Source of the DNA: Acidobacteriota bacterium
Lineage (GTDB): Bacteria; Acidobacteriota; Terriglobia; Acidiferrales; UBA7541
Length of the DNA: 32,408 bases
Direction: 5' to 3'
Assembly (NCBI GenBank): GCA_003224235.1
Contig: QHYU01000079.1
Span: 1 to 32,408 of the forward strand
Each line of letters opens with the position of its first letter. The first letter of the stretch is position 1. Shown here piece by piece: positions 25,858 to 32,408 of the stretch. Under the pieces are notes generated by a model. The model worked only from the letters and a program-made list of their open reading frames with translations, was not told the origin of the DNA and ran no database searches. Position numbers and translations under genes: made by a program.

Positions 25858-26156
25858 GGTCAACCTCCGCAATGATCTGGCGCAAGAAACTGCTGAGAAT
25901 TGAGCTCCGGCGTTTGGGGTTGAAATTTTTGCAGTGTTCTCCACGTCTGGACAATGGGAATTCGCTGGCCGCACCGACCTTGAGCATGTGGCGGCTTAAG
26001 CGCGGAGTAAAAGACGCCGATGGTTGCGTCTTCAGCCTGCAGAAGAGCCAACGTGTCGCCGCTGATCGTCACGAAGTCAGCAGGATCCCCAAACACACGA
26101 CGACCATCAAGCTGAGTGCCACCAGCCTTGAGATTTTCATCTCACACCCGGGCGGG

Positions 26157-26185
26157 ACTCTAGTCATCCAAAATGCGGATGTCAA
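26157..26185 (-). promoter_or_regulatory. Candidate promoter of the TonB receptor gene
   Basis: On the minus strand a perfect TTGACA (26185-26180), a 17-bp spacer and TAGAGT (26162-26157, 4 of 6) form a good sigma70 promoter. It lies about 300 bases before ATG 25857. The interval 25858-26156 carries no gene I can support and would be a long untranslated leader. Confidence 0.5.
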
Positions 26186-26341
26186 GGATTATTAAATTCG
26201 ATTCTAGGTCGTCAGAAAGGGGGTGCCAGTCCTTGTCCGTCCCGGCAAGCTGCCCTCGATGGAACCCAAGTTTTGGCCCGCGCGTGGTACCCTGCGTCCG
26301 ATTCCCCTTAACCCAAACTACTAAGCTGAGGCGTGAACCCT

Positions 26342-27567
26342 ATGTCTAATTTTCTCCTGCGCGCAACTCTAACGCTACCGGCTGCTTCCCGTTTGTTCCG
26401 TGCCCTCACAGTGGGAGCCGCCATCCTCTCCACCACCACCGTTTTGGCCGATACCGAGTACTACCGCCACACCTTCTTCGACAACAGCATCACTTCGGAC
26501 AGTTACTACTACAGTTCCGGCAAGGCCGTTGTTCCCAGCATCTTGAAGCTTCGGGACGGCAAGCTCCCCGTGGACTCCTCCACTTTCGTCACGCCGCCGA
26601 ACTCACTGCGTCTTGCCTGGCAGTCCCTTGCCGGCGGAAGCTGGCAGGCGGAAATCACAGTCGTTGATTTCCGCAATCGCGAAGTCCTTTTTCGCGGAGA
26701 CACACTCTCCTTTTGGTGCTATTCGGCAGAGGCGCTCCCCGCCGCAAAGCTTCCCCAGCTTCGGTTTCTGGACGCCCATCACAATTTTTCCGCCCCGCTG
26801 CGCATTGTCAGCGCATCAAAACGGACTCTCTCCATAAACTTGATCCTCATCGCCTGGAAAGACTTGTCTTCGGCCAAGGAGTCGCCGACGGCACCGAACA
26901 CGCGCTCCTGCTCGATGAATTCCGGATAGATGACGCTGCAATCGACGCCGGTACCCCCATCCTCCTCGCTCCCCAGAATCTTCAGGCCCGGGGCTACGAA
27001 CTCCACGTGGATCTCTCCTGGGATTCCGTCTCCGGCAGCGAGCTCGCACGCTACATCATCTATCGCTCCGACGACGCCAAACAGTTTCGCCCCGTCGGTA
27101 TCCAGGAGCCTGGCATCAACCGCTACACGGACTTTCTCGGCAAGACCAATCTGACTGTGTATTACCAAGTCACTGCCTCGGGTCGCGACTATCGCGAATC
27201 GCCCTCCTCCGTGGTCAACTCCTCCACTCGTCCGTTCACCGACGACGAGCTCCTCACCATGCTTCAGGAAGCTTGCTTCCGTTATTACTGGGAAGGCGCT
27301 CAGCCCGATTCCGGTCTCGCTCGCGAGAATATTCCCGGCGAAGATCGCCTCGTCGCCACCGGGGCTTCCGGCTTCGGCATCATGGCTCTCGTTGCCGGAG
27401 TGGAACGCGGCTTCATCACTCGCGAGCAGGGTGTCCAGCGCCTGACCAAAATCGTGGACTTCCTGGAAAAAGCGCCACGCTACCACGGTGCCTGGTCACA
27501 CTTCATCGACGGCCAAACGCTCCCTGTCTTCGGCATCTTCGAAAACGGCGGCGACATTGTCGAGACG
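26342..27567 (+). pseudogene. Second GH144/glucoamylase-like gene, frameshifted and cut off by a repeat
   Basis: From ATG 26342 a signal peptide (VGAAILSTTTVLA) and a beta-sandwich N-terminal domain run in frame 2 to about 26840. The protein then continues in frame 1 (LDPHRLERLVFGQGVADGTE, HALLLDEFRIDD), which points to one lost base at about 26800-26850. An FN3-like stretch (YELHVDLSWDSVSGSELARY) leads into a glycoamylase domain (LLTMLQEACFRYYWEGAQPD, ATGASGFGIMAL, GAWSHFIDG). This stops after NGGDIVETA, where the 139-bp dispersed repeat begins. The C-terminal ~300 residues of the catalytic domain are absent and not found downstream. It is probably a former partner or paralogue of the intact gene at 20393. 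Confidence 0.85.
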
Positions 27568-27705
27568 GCGGGTGCCCCATCCTCGCGCAGCGAGGGTGGG
27601 CCTGTCATTTCTGAAAGCGTTTTGTGTCATTCCGAGCCCCGCCAGGGGCGGGATAAACTCCGCGGGGAATCTCTCTTCGATCTACTACTGGACGAAGATT
27701 TGCGT
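27567..27705. repeat. Dispersed 139-bp repeat, copy 2
   Basis: Aligns without gaps to 2638-2776 in the same orientation, with about 11 mismatches counted by eye. Its left edge coincides with the point where the GH144-like coding similarity is lost, and its right end runs into the duplicated kinase segment. Confidence 0.8.
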
Positions 27706-27985
27706 TGGCATTAGACTCCAGTCAACATACTTTAGCTGCGGCTTAATCCGGCGAAAATGCTGCGCTGTTCTCACTGTGCAACCGAGGTGGCGGAGTCTGC
27801 CCGATTCTGCTCATCGTGCGGAGCGCCCACGAGTTCGCTTTCACAGATGCCGACGGCGCCACCCTCTCCTGTCGCGGGCGCGGGCCGAGCAGCCACAGCA
27901 ACTCCGGTGGGCTAGGGTCGCGGATTTGCCCCGGGTGTCGTGCTCGCCAGCCGCTTCCGGATCATCGGCCTGCTGGGGCGGCATG
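27681..27985 (+). pseudogene. Truncated copy A of the 5' end of a zinc-ribbon Ser/Thr kinase gene
   Basis: From ATG 27757 this encodes a zinc ribbon (LRCSHC...RFCSSCGAP) and stops at a TAG after ~50 residues. The DNA continues through GCGGATTTGCCCCGGG and the start of the kinase domain (FRIIGLLG in another frame), and ends at 27985, where the cupin gene begins on the other strand. It is a near-identical direct repeat of 28667-28978 apart from scattered changes and small indels. Confidence 0.8.
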
Positions 27986-27988
27986 TCG

Positions 27989-28498
27989 TTACTTCGCTGA
28001 GCAGATCTCCTCCTTCAGCCGCGAGCCGTTTGCCGCTAGTTCAGCGCGGCGATCGAGCGGCACCATGGCCGAGCCCTTCAGGCCCGACGGCACCAGCTCC
28101 ACAATGAGTATCTTCGCCGGCTCCTTGCCGCGGTTGACGGCGTTGATGTTCACGTCGCCGGGCTCGTAGAAGTATTCGCCTGCGCGGACGAGCTGCTCTT
28201 TCTTGGTATCCGCGAAGATCAGGGTTACTTCCCCGGCGAGCATCCTGCGAATCCCCGGCCCAAAGTGGTAGTGGTCTTTGATCGAGCCGCCGGGCTCGAC
28301 CTCCACTTCGGTGGCTCGCAAGTCCAGCTTGCCATTAAGCGCCGTGAAGAAGCCTTCCACGGGAGTCTGCATCTTCAGCGCCGGCTTTACCCCGGTCATC
28401 TCTACAGCCGAATGGCTGGCCGGCATCTGGCTATCGAGCCGCGCCACCGCCGCTCCCAGACACAGCAGTGCCCCCACAATGAAAAACCAGGCTTTCAT
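27989..28498 (-). CDS. Exported cupin-domain protein
   Basis: The 169-aa product has a signal peptide (WFFIVGALLCLGAAVA) and a single cupin barrel. Motif 1 is GGSIKDHYHFGPGIRRMLAGEV and motif 2 is GEYFYEPGDVNINAVNRG (~108-124). Only His76 and His78 of the usual metal ligands are visible; the glutamate of motif 1 and the histidine of motif 2 (here Asn) are missing, so metal binding may be altered or absent. AGGAGG precedes the ATG at good spacing. Two direct repeats of a kinase gene fragment flank the gene. The role is unknown; single-cupin exported proteins are often binding or protective proteins. Confidence 0.88.
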   Translation of the reverse strand: MKAWFFIVGALLCLGAAVARLDSQMPASHSAVEMTGVKPALKMQTPVEGFFTALNGKLDLRATEVEVEPGGSIKDHYHFGPGIRRMLAGEVTLIFADTKKEQLVRAGEYFYEPGDVNINAVNRGKEPAKILIVELVPSGLKGSAMVPLDRRAELAANGSRLKEEICSAK

Positions 28499-28666
28499 CG
28501 CTTCCTCCTTGTTTGGTGAATGTCTGCCCGAGGGAATTCGCGCGTACGATACTCTGCGTTCTCTGCCCCGTCAACGTCGTGTGCTTCCTTTACAGGCAAT
28601 GACGACCAATTGCCCTTGTGCAACTGTCAGCGCTGGGTGGCGGAGGCGGCGGGGTCTTGAGTGGAT

Positions 28667-28978
28667 TCTACTACTGGACGAAGATTTGGGTTGGGATTAG
28701 ACTCCAGTCAACATACTTTAGCTGCGGCTTAATCCGGCGAAAATGCTGCGCTGTTCTCACTGTGCAACCGAGCTGGCAGAGTCCGCCCGATTCTGCTCAT
28801 CGTGCGGAGCGCCCACGACGAGTTCGCTTTCACAGATGCCGACGGTGCCGCCCTCTCCTGCCGCGGGCGCGGGCCCAGCCGGTACAGCAACTCCAGTCCC
28901 CACGGCCGCGGATTTGCCCCGGGGGTCGTGCTCGCCGAGCGCTTCCGGATCATCGGCCTGCTGGTGCGCGGCGGCATG
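28667..28978. repeat. Direct-repeat copy B flanking the cupin gene
   Basis: This segment repeats 27681-27985 from TCTACTACTGGACGAAGATT to the GGCATG in the kinase glycine loop. Within it the shared run CTTTAGCTGCGGCTTAAT and the zinc-ribbon start are almost unchanged. The two copies enclose ~680 bp with the cupin gene in opposite orientation. Confidence 0.8.
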
Positions 28979-29400
28979 GGTGAAGTCTACCGCGCCGACG
29001 ACCTCAAACTCGGCCAGCCGGTGGCCCTGAAATTCCTTCCGCCGGCGCTTGCAGGGGATGCCGCGCTGCTCGAACGTTTCCACGCCGAAGCGCGCAACGC
29101 GCGCCAGGTGTCGCATCCGAACGTTTGCCGCGTCTACGATATCGGCAAGGTGGACGGCCAGCACTTCCTCAGCATGGAGTACGTGGACGGCGAGGATTTG
29201 GCCGCGCTGCTGTACCGCATCGGGCGCCTTCCCGCCACCAAAGCGCTGGAGATGGCGCGGCAACTGTGCGCGGGCCTGGCGGCGGCACACGAGAAGGGTG
29301 TGCTGCACCGCGATTTGAAGCCCTCGAACGTGATGCTGGACGGACACGGCCGCACGCGCATCACGGACTTCGGCCTGGCGCTCCGCGCGGCTGAAGTCAT
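28743..29400 (+). pseudogene. Zinc-ribbon Ser/Thr protein kinase, frameshifted and truncated (copy B)
   Basis: ATG 28743 starts a zinc ribbon with Cys4, Cys7, Cys18 and Cys21 and a Pro/Ala-rich linker in frame 3. The kinase domain continues in frame 2 with [40 protein letters not shown], the catalytic loop [12 protein letters not shown] and DFG. The frame change lies near 28910, at GCGGATTTGCC. After DFGLALRA the similarity ends at about 29395; the APE motif and the whole C-lobe are missing, and a stop follows at 29441-29443. Zinc-ribbon kinases of this style are abundant in Acidobacteriota. The locus cannot produce an active kinase. Confidence 0.82.
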
Positions 29401-29443
29401 CGAATGCGACACCTCGGGCAACTATCCGTGCCCACTCGAATGA

Positions 29444-29722
29444 CAGCCTTGCTCGCAAACTGGGCTCAGAATCAGTGGGCTTGTTCTGTTCGCCGGATTT
29501 CTTGCCGCTCTCAAGTGGGTGCGGCAATAACACCCCCGGCTACGAGTGGGACTAGAGAGGCCAAGCCACGTGCTCGGCAGGCACGGGCTGCTCTAGCCGG
29601 GATTGGCGCTTCACCCTATCCCTGCCCCCCGCGACAGATTAGCACGCCCGCCATGCGCACACCCCGTTCATTCTCCGAATAGGCGCGCCGGGGCGCTCCA
29701 GCGTCCAGTCAACCAGAAAGAA
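29444..29722. other. Non-coding stretch between kinase remnant and defence pair
   Basis: No convincing gene, RNA or repeat is seen. Short open frames here lack family patterns. It probably contains the 3' end region of the convergent DUF4276 gene and leftover sequence from the rearranged region. Confidence 0.5.
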
Positions 29723-30307
29723 TCAACAGTCCTGTACTTTCTGCCTGAAATCAGCAAAAGAATGACAATGGCGCTCAAGCATGCCGAGGTCCGCTGCGGC
29801 GGCGATGCGCCGGGCCATTGCGGACGTGTAGCCAACACCCCGTTGGCTAAGCCTGCGCTCCAATTCCACCTTCGGGTCCACGAGTGCCTCGGGGGACTGG
29901 TTCAGCCGCAGCGTGGCGCGGCCGCCCCCTCTGTTTGACGGAATTGTGTTGATCGCGTTGAGGTCTCCTAGCAGCCAAGCTTCAATTTCTCTAACGACCA
30001 CACAGAATCGGACTCCTTCGCGAAAACTGTACGTTCTTCCGCTTATCTTGTTCTGCATTTGAGCCTCTAGCGCGGCGGGGTTACGCCCGTTCGAATCAAC
30101 CACCACCAAAGCCTTCTCTACGGGACCACCTTGAAACTCGTATTGGAGGGCAGCCAAATACGCGGGAAACTTTTGCATCACACCCGCGACGCCTCCGCAG
30201 GTATACGCTCTTATGAACGCGGCAGCTGATGTCAGCCTCATAATGAATTCAGAAATGGCGGCCTCATCGTACGTGCCTTCAACGACGAGGCCGAAGCTAT
30301 CGGGCAC
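29723..30307 (-). CDS. DUF4276/TOPRIM-like protein, partner of an OLD-like ATPase
   Basis: The 194-aa product shows a TOPRIM-like layout. An N-terminal strand has VVEGTYDEAAISEF (Glu10, Asp14/Glu15), then ALVVVDSNGRNP (Asp71), then VVREIEAWLLGDLNAI (Glu107/Glu109, Trp111), the last being typical of DUF4276 proteins. TOPRIM nucleases use these acidic residues to bind Mg2+ for phosphodiester cleavage. Its start overlaps the ATPase gene by 11 bases, so the two are co-translated. In single-chain OLD nucleases an ATPase and a TOPRIM domain are fused; here they are separate proteins, as in several two-gene phage-defence systems. It ends with normal length for the family. Confidence 0.8.
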   Translation of the reverse strand: MPDSFGLVVEGTYDEAAISEFIMRLTSAAAFIRAYTCGGVAGVMQKFPAYLAALQYEFQGGPVEKALVVVDSNGRNPAALEAQMQNKISGRTYSFREGVRFCVVVREIEAWLLGDLNAINTIPSNRGGGRATLRLNQSPEALVDPKVELERRLSQRGVGYTSAMARRIAAAADLGMLERHCHSFADFRQKVQDC

Positions 30308-31484
30308 TGCTAAGCGCCCCGGAGTAGAATAAGTCGCCCAGGCCGACTTCTTTTCTTTCGAGCAGTCCCCTCAGATGGTTCTTGTGCGTTGGTCGGGTGC
30401 AGATCGTTGCACCTTCGCGCTTCTCCACAACGAGCAGTTCGTCCAACTTGAACTGGTCGACCAGATAAGGCGAGTGAGTGGTCAAAATCACTTGGGCCCG
30501 CTGATCAGGTGGACGGGCCTCATGCTCTTGTCTGAGAATCTCGGCGAGTATTTCGAGCAATCTAGGGTGAAGGTGATTCTCGGGTTCTTCGACACAATGT
30601 AGAGGCGCTCCAACGTCGTCTGGGCTCAGAATGAGTGAAAGAAACGCCAGGAACGCGAGCTCTCCGTCTGACATCTGAAGACAAGAAACGGGATGCCGGA
30701 GAAACTTCTCTCTTGAAGACAGGAATACAGTGGATTGCTGAGTCGGAACCGTAAACAGGCTTTCTAGGTCAGGAAAGGCATCCTTCATAACTGCCTCAAT
30801 CCGGGCAAAGGACTCGCGGTGCGTCGCTTGAAGGGTCATCAACCACGACGAAAGGTTATCCCCGTGCTCCCGTAGGAATCGCTCACCCAGCATCTGGTTC
30901 ACCTTTTTCATGGCAGGGGGAAACGGGCGATGGAATTGAATAGCGGTGAAGAAAAGGCGCAGCGGGTTCCCCTCCCAGTCGGGAATCTCGTATTCCAGTG
31001 CCGAGCGGCTCGATTCGTTTATATCCGAAATCGTCCGGCCGTCTGGCCGAAAAATCCTTCTCTGACCGGCATCAGTCCTTACCAAATCGCTTCGCGTGGT
31101 ACCGGTCGTGAAAGTCAGTGACTCATCTTGGACCCTTAGGTTGTACCCCCGCTGATCTGCAACGATGCTGATTCCATAGTCCCATTCTGTGGTCTGAGAA
31201 TTTGGCTCGGTGCCGGGGAGTTCTCCCTGTAGCCGAAGGGAGAGCAAGTTCGAGTCCGACCCCTTCCAGGCAAGTTCCCAAAACCCTCCGACGGCTTGTA
31301 CGGCGTTCGGCAGGCCAAAACTTCCGCCGCCAGAAGGTAGCACCATCCGTGTCAGGAATCGAAAAACGTCAACCAAGTTACTCTTGCCTGACATATTCGG
31401 GCCCACCAATACGTTCACAGGGCCGAACTCCAGGTCAAGTTCCCGGATTGATTTGAAGTTCTTCACCTGCAGGCGTCGAATCAT
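30297..31484 (-). CDS. OLD/RecF-like AAA family ATPase (AAA_21), probable defence component
   Basis: The start at ATG 31484 has AGGAG four bases upstream; a GTG at 31496 lies on that ribosome site. The 395-aa product has an ABC/SMC-like ATPase core. Motifs are FKSIRELDLEFGPVNVLVG with Walker A GPNMSGKS (28-35), a signature-like MSDGELAFLAFLSLI (271-285), Walker B LHCVEEPENHLHPR (295-308) and the switch His337 in TTHSPYLVD. The middle (~60-260) is the variable insert of such ATPases. Partner genes with a TOPRIM-like product, as here, form phage-defence modules in which the ATPase senses infection and activates the nuclease. The DNA looks less GC-rich than its neighbours, which fits horizontal gain. 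Confidence 0.87.
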   Translation of the reverse strand: MIRRLQVKNFKSIRELDLEFGPVNVLVGPNMSGKSNLVDVFRFLTRMVLPSGGGSFGLPNAVQAVGGFWELAWKGSDSNLLSLRLQGELPGTEPNSQTTEWDYGISIVADQRGYNLRVQDESLTFTTGTTRSDLVRTDAGQRRIFRPDGRTISDINESSRSALEYEIPDWEGNPLRLFFTAIQFHRPFPPAMKKVNQMLGERFLREHGDNLSSWLMTLQATHRESFARIEAVMKDAFPDLESLFTVPTQQSTVFLSSREKFLRHPVSCLQMSDGELAFLAFLSLILSPDDVGAPLHCVEEPENHLHPRLLEILAEILRQEHEARPPDQRAQVILTTHSPYLVDQFKLDELLVVEKREGATICTRPTHKNHLRGLLERKEVGLGDLFYSGALSSAR

Positions 31485-31555
31485 AATTCTCCTCACGCAA
31501 GGGAGGACCTTACAGGCGAACTGTACAACCGTTTACGAACAATTTCAAAGGGTCG

Positions 31556-31577
31556 GCCAGGGGTGTTTCGCCCTGGC
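31556..31577. promoter_or_regulatory. Perfect 7-bp stem-loop upstream of the ATPase gene
   Basis: GCCAGGG (31556-31562) and CCCTGGC (31571-31577) pair perfectly around the eight-base loop GTGTTTCG. It lies 72 bases before the ATPase start codon, so it could sit in the leader or act as an operator or as the end of an upstream transcript. No T-run follows on either strand. Confidence 0.35.
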
Positions 31578-31589
31578 GGGTAGTTTACC

Positions 31590-32408
31590 GGCTGAATAGC
31601 CGACGCTCGCCCTGTCCCTACCACAGCAAGTAATTGAAACAGGGGCGGGCGTGGTGCTGCGAGGTGCCAAGTGACTCGGTAGGAGGTGCCACGTTAACCT
31701 CGCGGCTGGTGGAGAAAACGCTTGCGGCTTTGAAACCCGCCGCAAGCAGCTGACGCACACTGAAGCGCGTGCCGACTCCGGCCCCATACCTCACCCTCGA
31801 CGAGGTCTTGACTGGCAGGGCCTGGTGCGGCCCCTTGGTACTTCCTCGACACCGAACGGTGCTTGCTACCTTTTCCAAAGATGCTCAGTGCCGTTCCAAC
31901 TTGATTTGGCTACAGTCCGCACCCACTCCCAGTCCAAGTGATCAGCCTTCTCATCCAGAGGGACAGCTCCAAATAGTTGGAACGGGACTAGGACTCTACC
32001 AGTTGTTGGGCGACGTCATTGCGAGTCTTGCGCATTTTCTTTGGCGTAGCGCAGTTTTCCCGTTGACGGCTACTCCTGCCGAGGTAACATGAGGTGCAAA
32101 GCCCGCCAAGAGCTTTTGCGGAACCGACCGACTGTTACCTCATGAAGCTGTGCCTCATCTCAGCGACCGACTCTTGCAACGTGACGCTCTCCCGCACGTC
32201 CGTGCTGGCAATCCCTTTAGAATCCGCATCTATGAGACACGCACCGGTGTCAATTCTTTTTCTACTAGGGATCTTTTGTCTTTTTTGTCTTTTCGGGCAC
32301 ACCTCCTCGGAGGCGGCAGGAGGCCGCCGGAGAGGACGAGGTTGAACAGCGCCGTTCGGCATCAGCTCGGTTCGAGATTCGTCCTACCCTGGGGATCGAC
32401 CGACGACT
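31590..32408. other. Right-hand end without a supportable gene
   Basis: Several short frames on both strands cross this stretch, none with a recognised motif. From ATG 32232 a 37-aa frame has a hydrophobic core (SILFLLGIFCLFCLFG) followed by a basic tail, like a signal peptide or tiny membrane peptide, but no ribosome site precedes it. GGCGGC-AGGAG-GCCGCC at about 32311-32327 is a further perfect small hairpin. The stretch may be decayed sequence bordering the defence pair. Confidence 0.35.

Noticed and set aside
25858-25974. Extended N-terminus of the TonB receptor
   Set aside because: The extra 39 residues are not protein-like, and a GGAGG site plus signal peptide support the start at 25857.
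28743-29443. Functional Ser/Thr kinase
   Set aside because: The zinc ribbon and kinase are in different frames, and the domain ends just after DFG.
31618-32092. Short frames 31618-31878 (-) and 31769-32092 (+)
   Set aside because: They overlap on opposite strands, lack ribosome sites and show no known motif.
1-32408. CRISPR arrays, tRNA or rRNA genes, intact insertion sequences
   Set aside because: No regularly spaced short repeats, cloverleaf-like sequence, rRNA-like segments or transposase motifs were seen by reading.

Overview
This is a GC-rich bacterial window, most likely a chromosomal contig of an Acidobacteriota member or a close soil relative. That is an inference from four things: a 1155-residue Oar-like TonB receptor with an N-terminal carboxypeptidase-regulatory domain, zinc-ribbon Ser/Thr kinase fragments, an RsbRST module tied to phytochrome-type histidine kinases, and a dispersed repeat containing CATTCCGAGC...GGAATCTCTC. 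No rRNA, tRNA, CRISPR array or intact insertion sequence was seen.

Layout. 1-2470 (+): the tail of an AsmA-like protein and two exported proteins of unknown function. 2638-8104 (+): a dispersed repeat, then a TetR regulator and a complete DevC-DevA-DevB-TolC-type tripartite exporter; one 18-bp palindrome lies in front of both the regulator and the exporter. 8213-9656 (+): a DinB-fold protein and a short-chain dehydrogenase. 9701-16661 (-): a tightly overlapping signalling operon of RsbR, RsbS, RsbT, an RsbT-RsbX fusion interrupted by an in-frame TAG, a PAS histidine kinase, an Rcp1-like receiver, a REC-histidine kinase with a degenerate GGDEF-like tail, a second receiver and a small membrane protein.

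16662-17909 is a decayed zone holding a DUF1772 pseudogene spread over three frames, an AT-rich membrane-protein fragment and strong inverted repeats. 17958-27567 looks like a glycan-use locus, perhaps for beta-1,2-glucan. It has a GH3 beta-glucosidase and a GH144-type lipoprotein in one operon (+), the TonB receptor (-), and a second GH144-like gene that is frameshifted and then cut off by the dispersed repeat. Between them lies a chimeric remnant joining a GH39 xylosidase start to an ASPIC/UnbV tail.

27567-29443 is a rearranged stretch in which a cupin gene is flanked by two direct copies of the 5' end of a zinc-ribbon Ser/Thr kinase; both copies carry the same frameshift. 29723-31484 (-) is a two-gene module of an OLD/RecF-like ATPase and a TOPRIM-like DUF4276 protein, probably phage defence. 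The last 0.9 kb holds no gene I can support.

The main biological threads are a TetR-controlled efflux unit, a stressosome-like switch wired to two-component proteins, a beta-glucan uptake and hydrolysis locus, and an ATPase/TOPRIM defence pair, separated by clusters of gene remnants.
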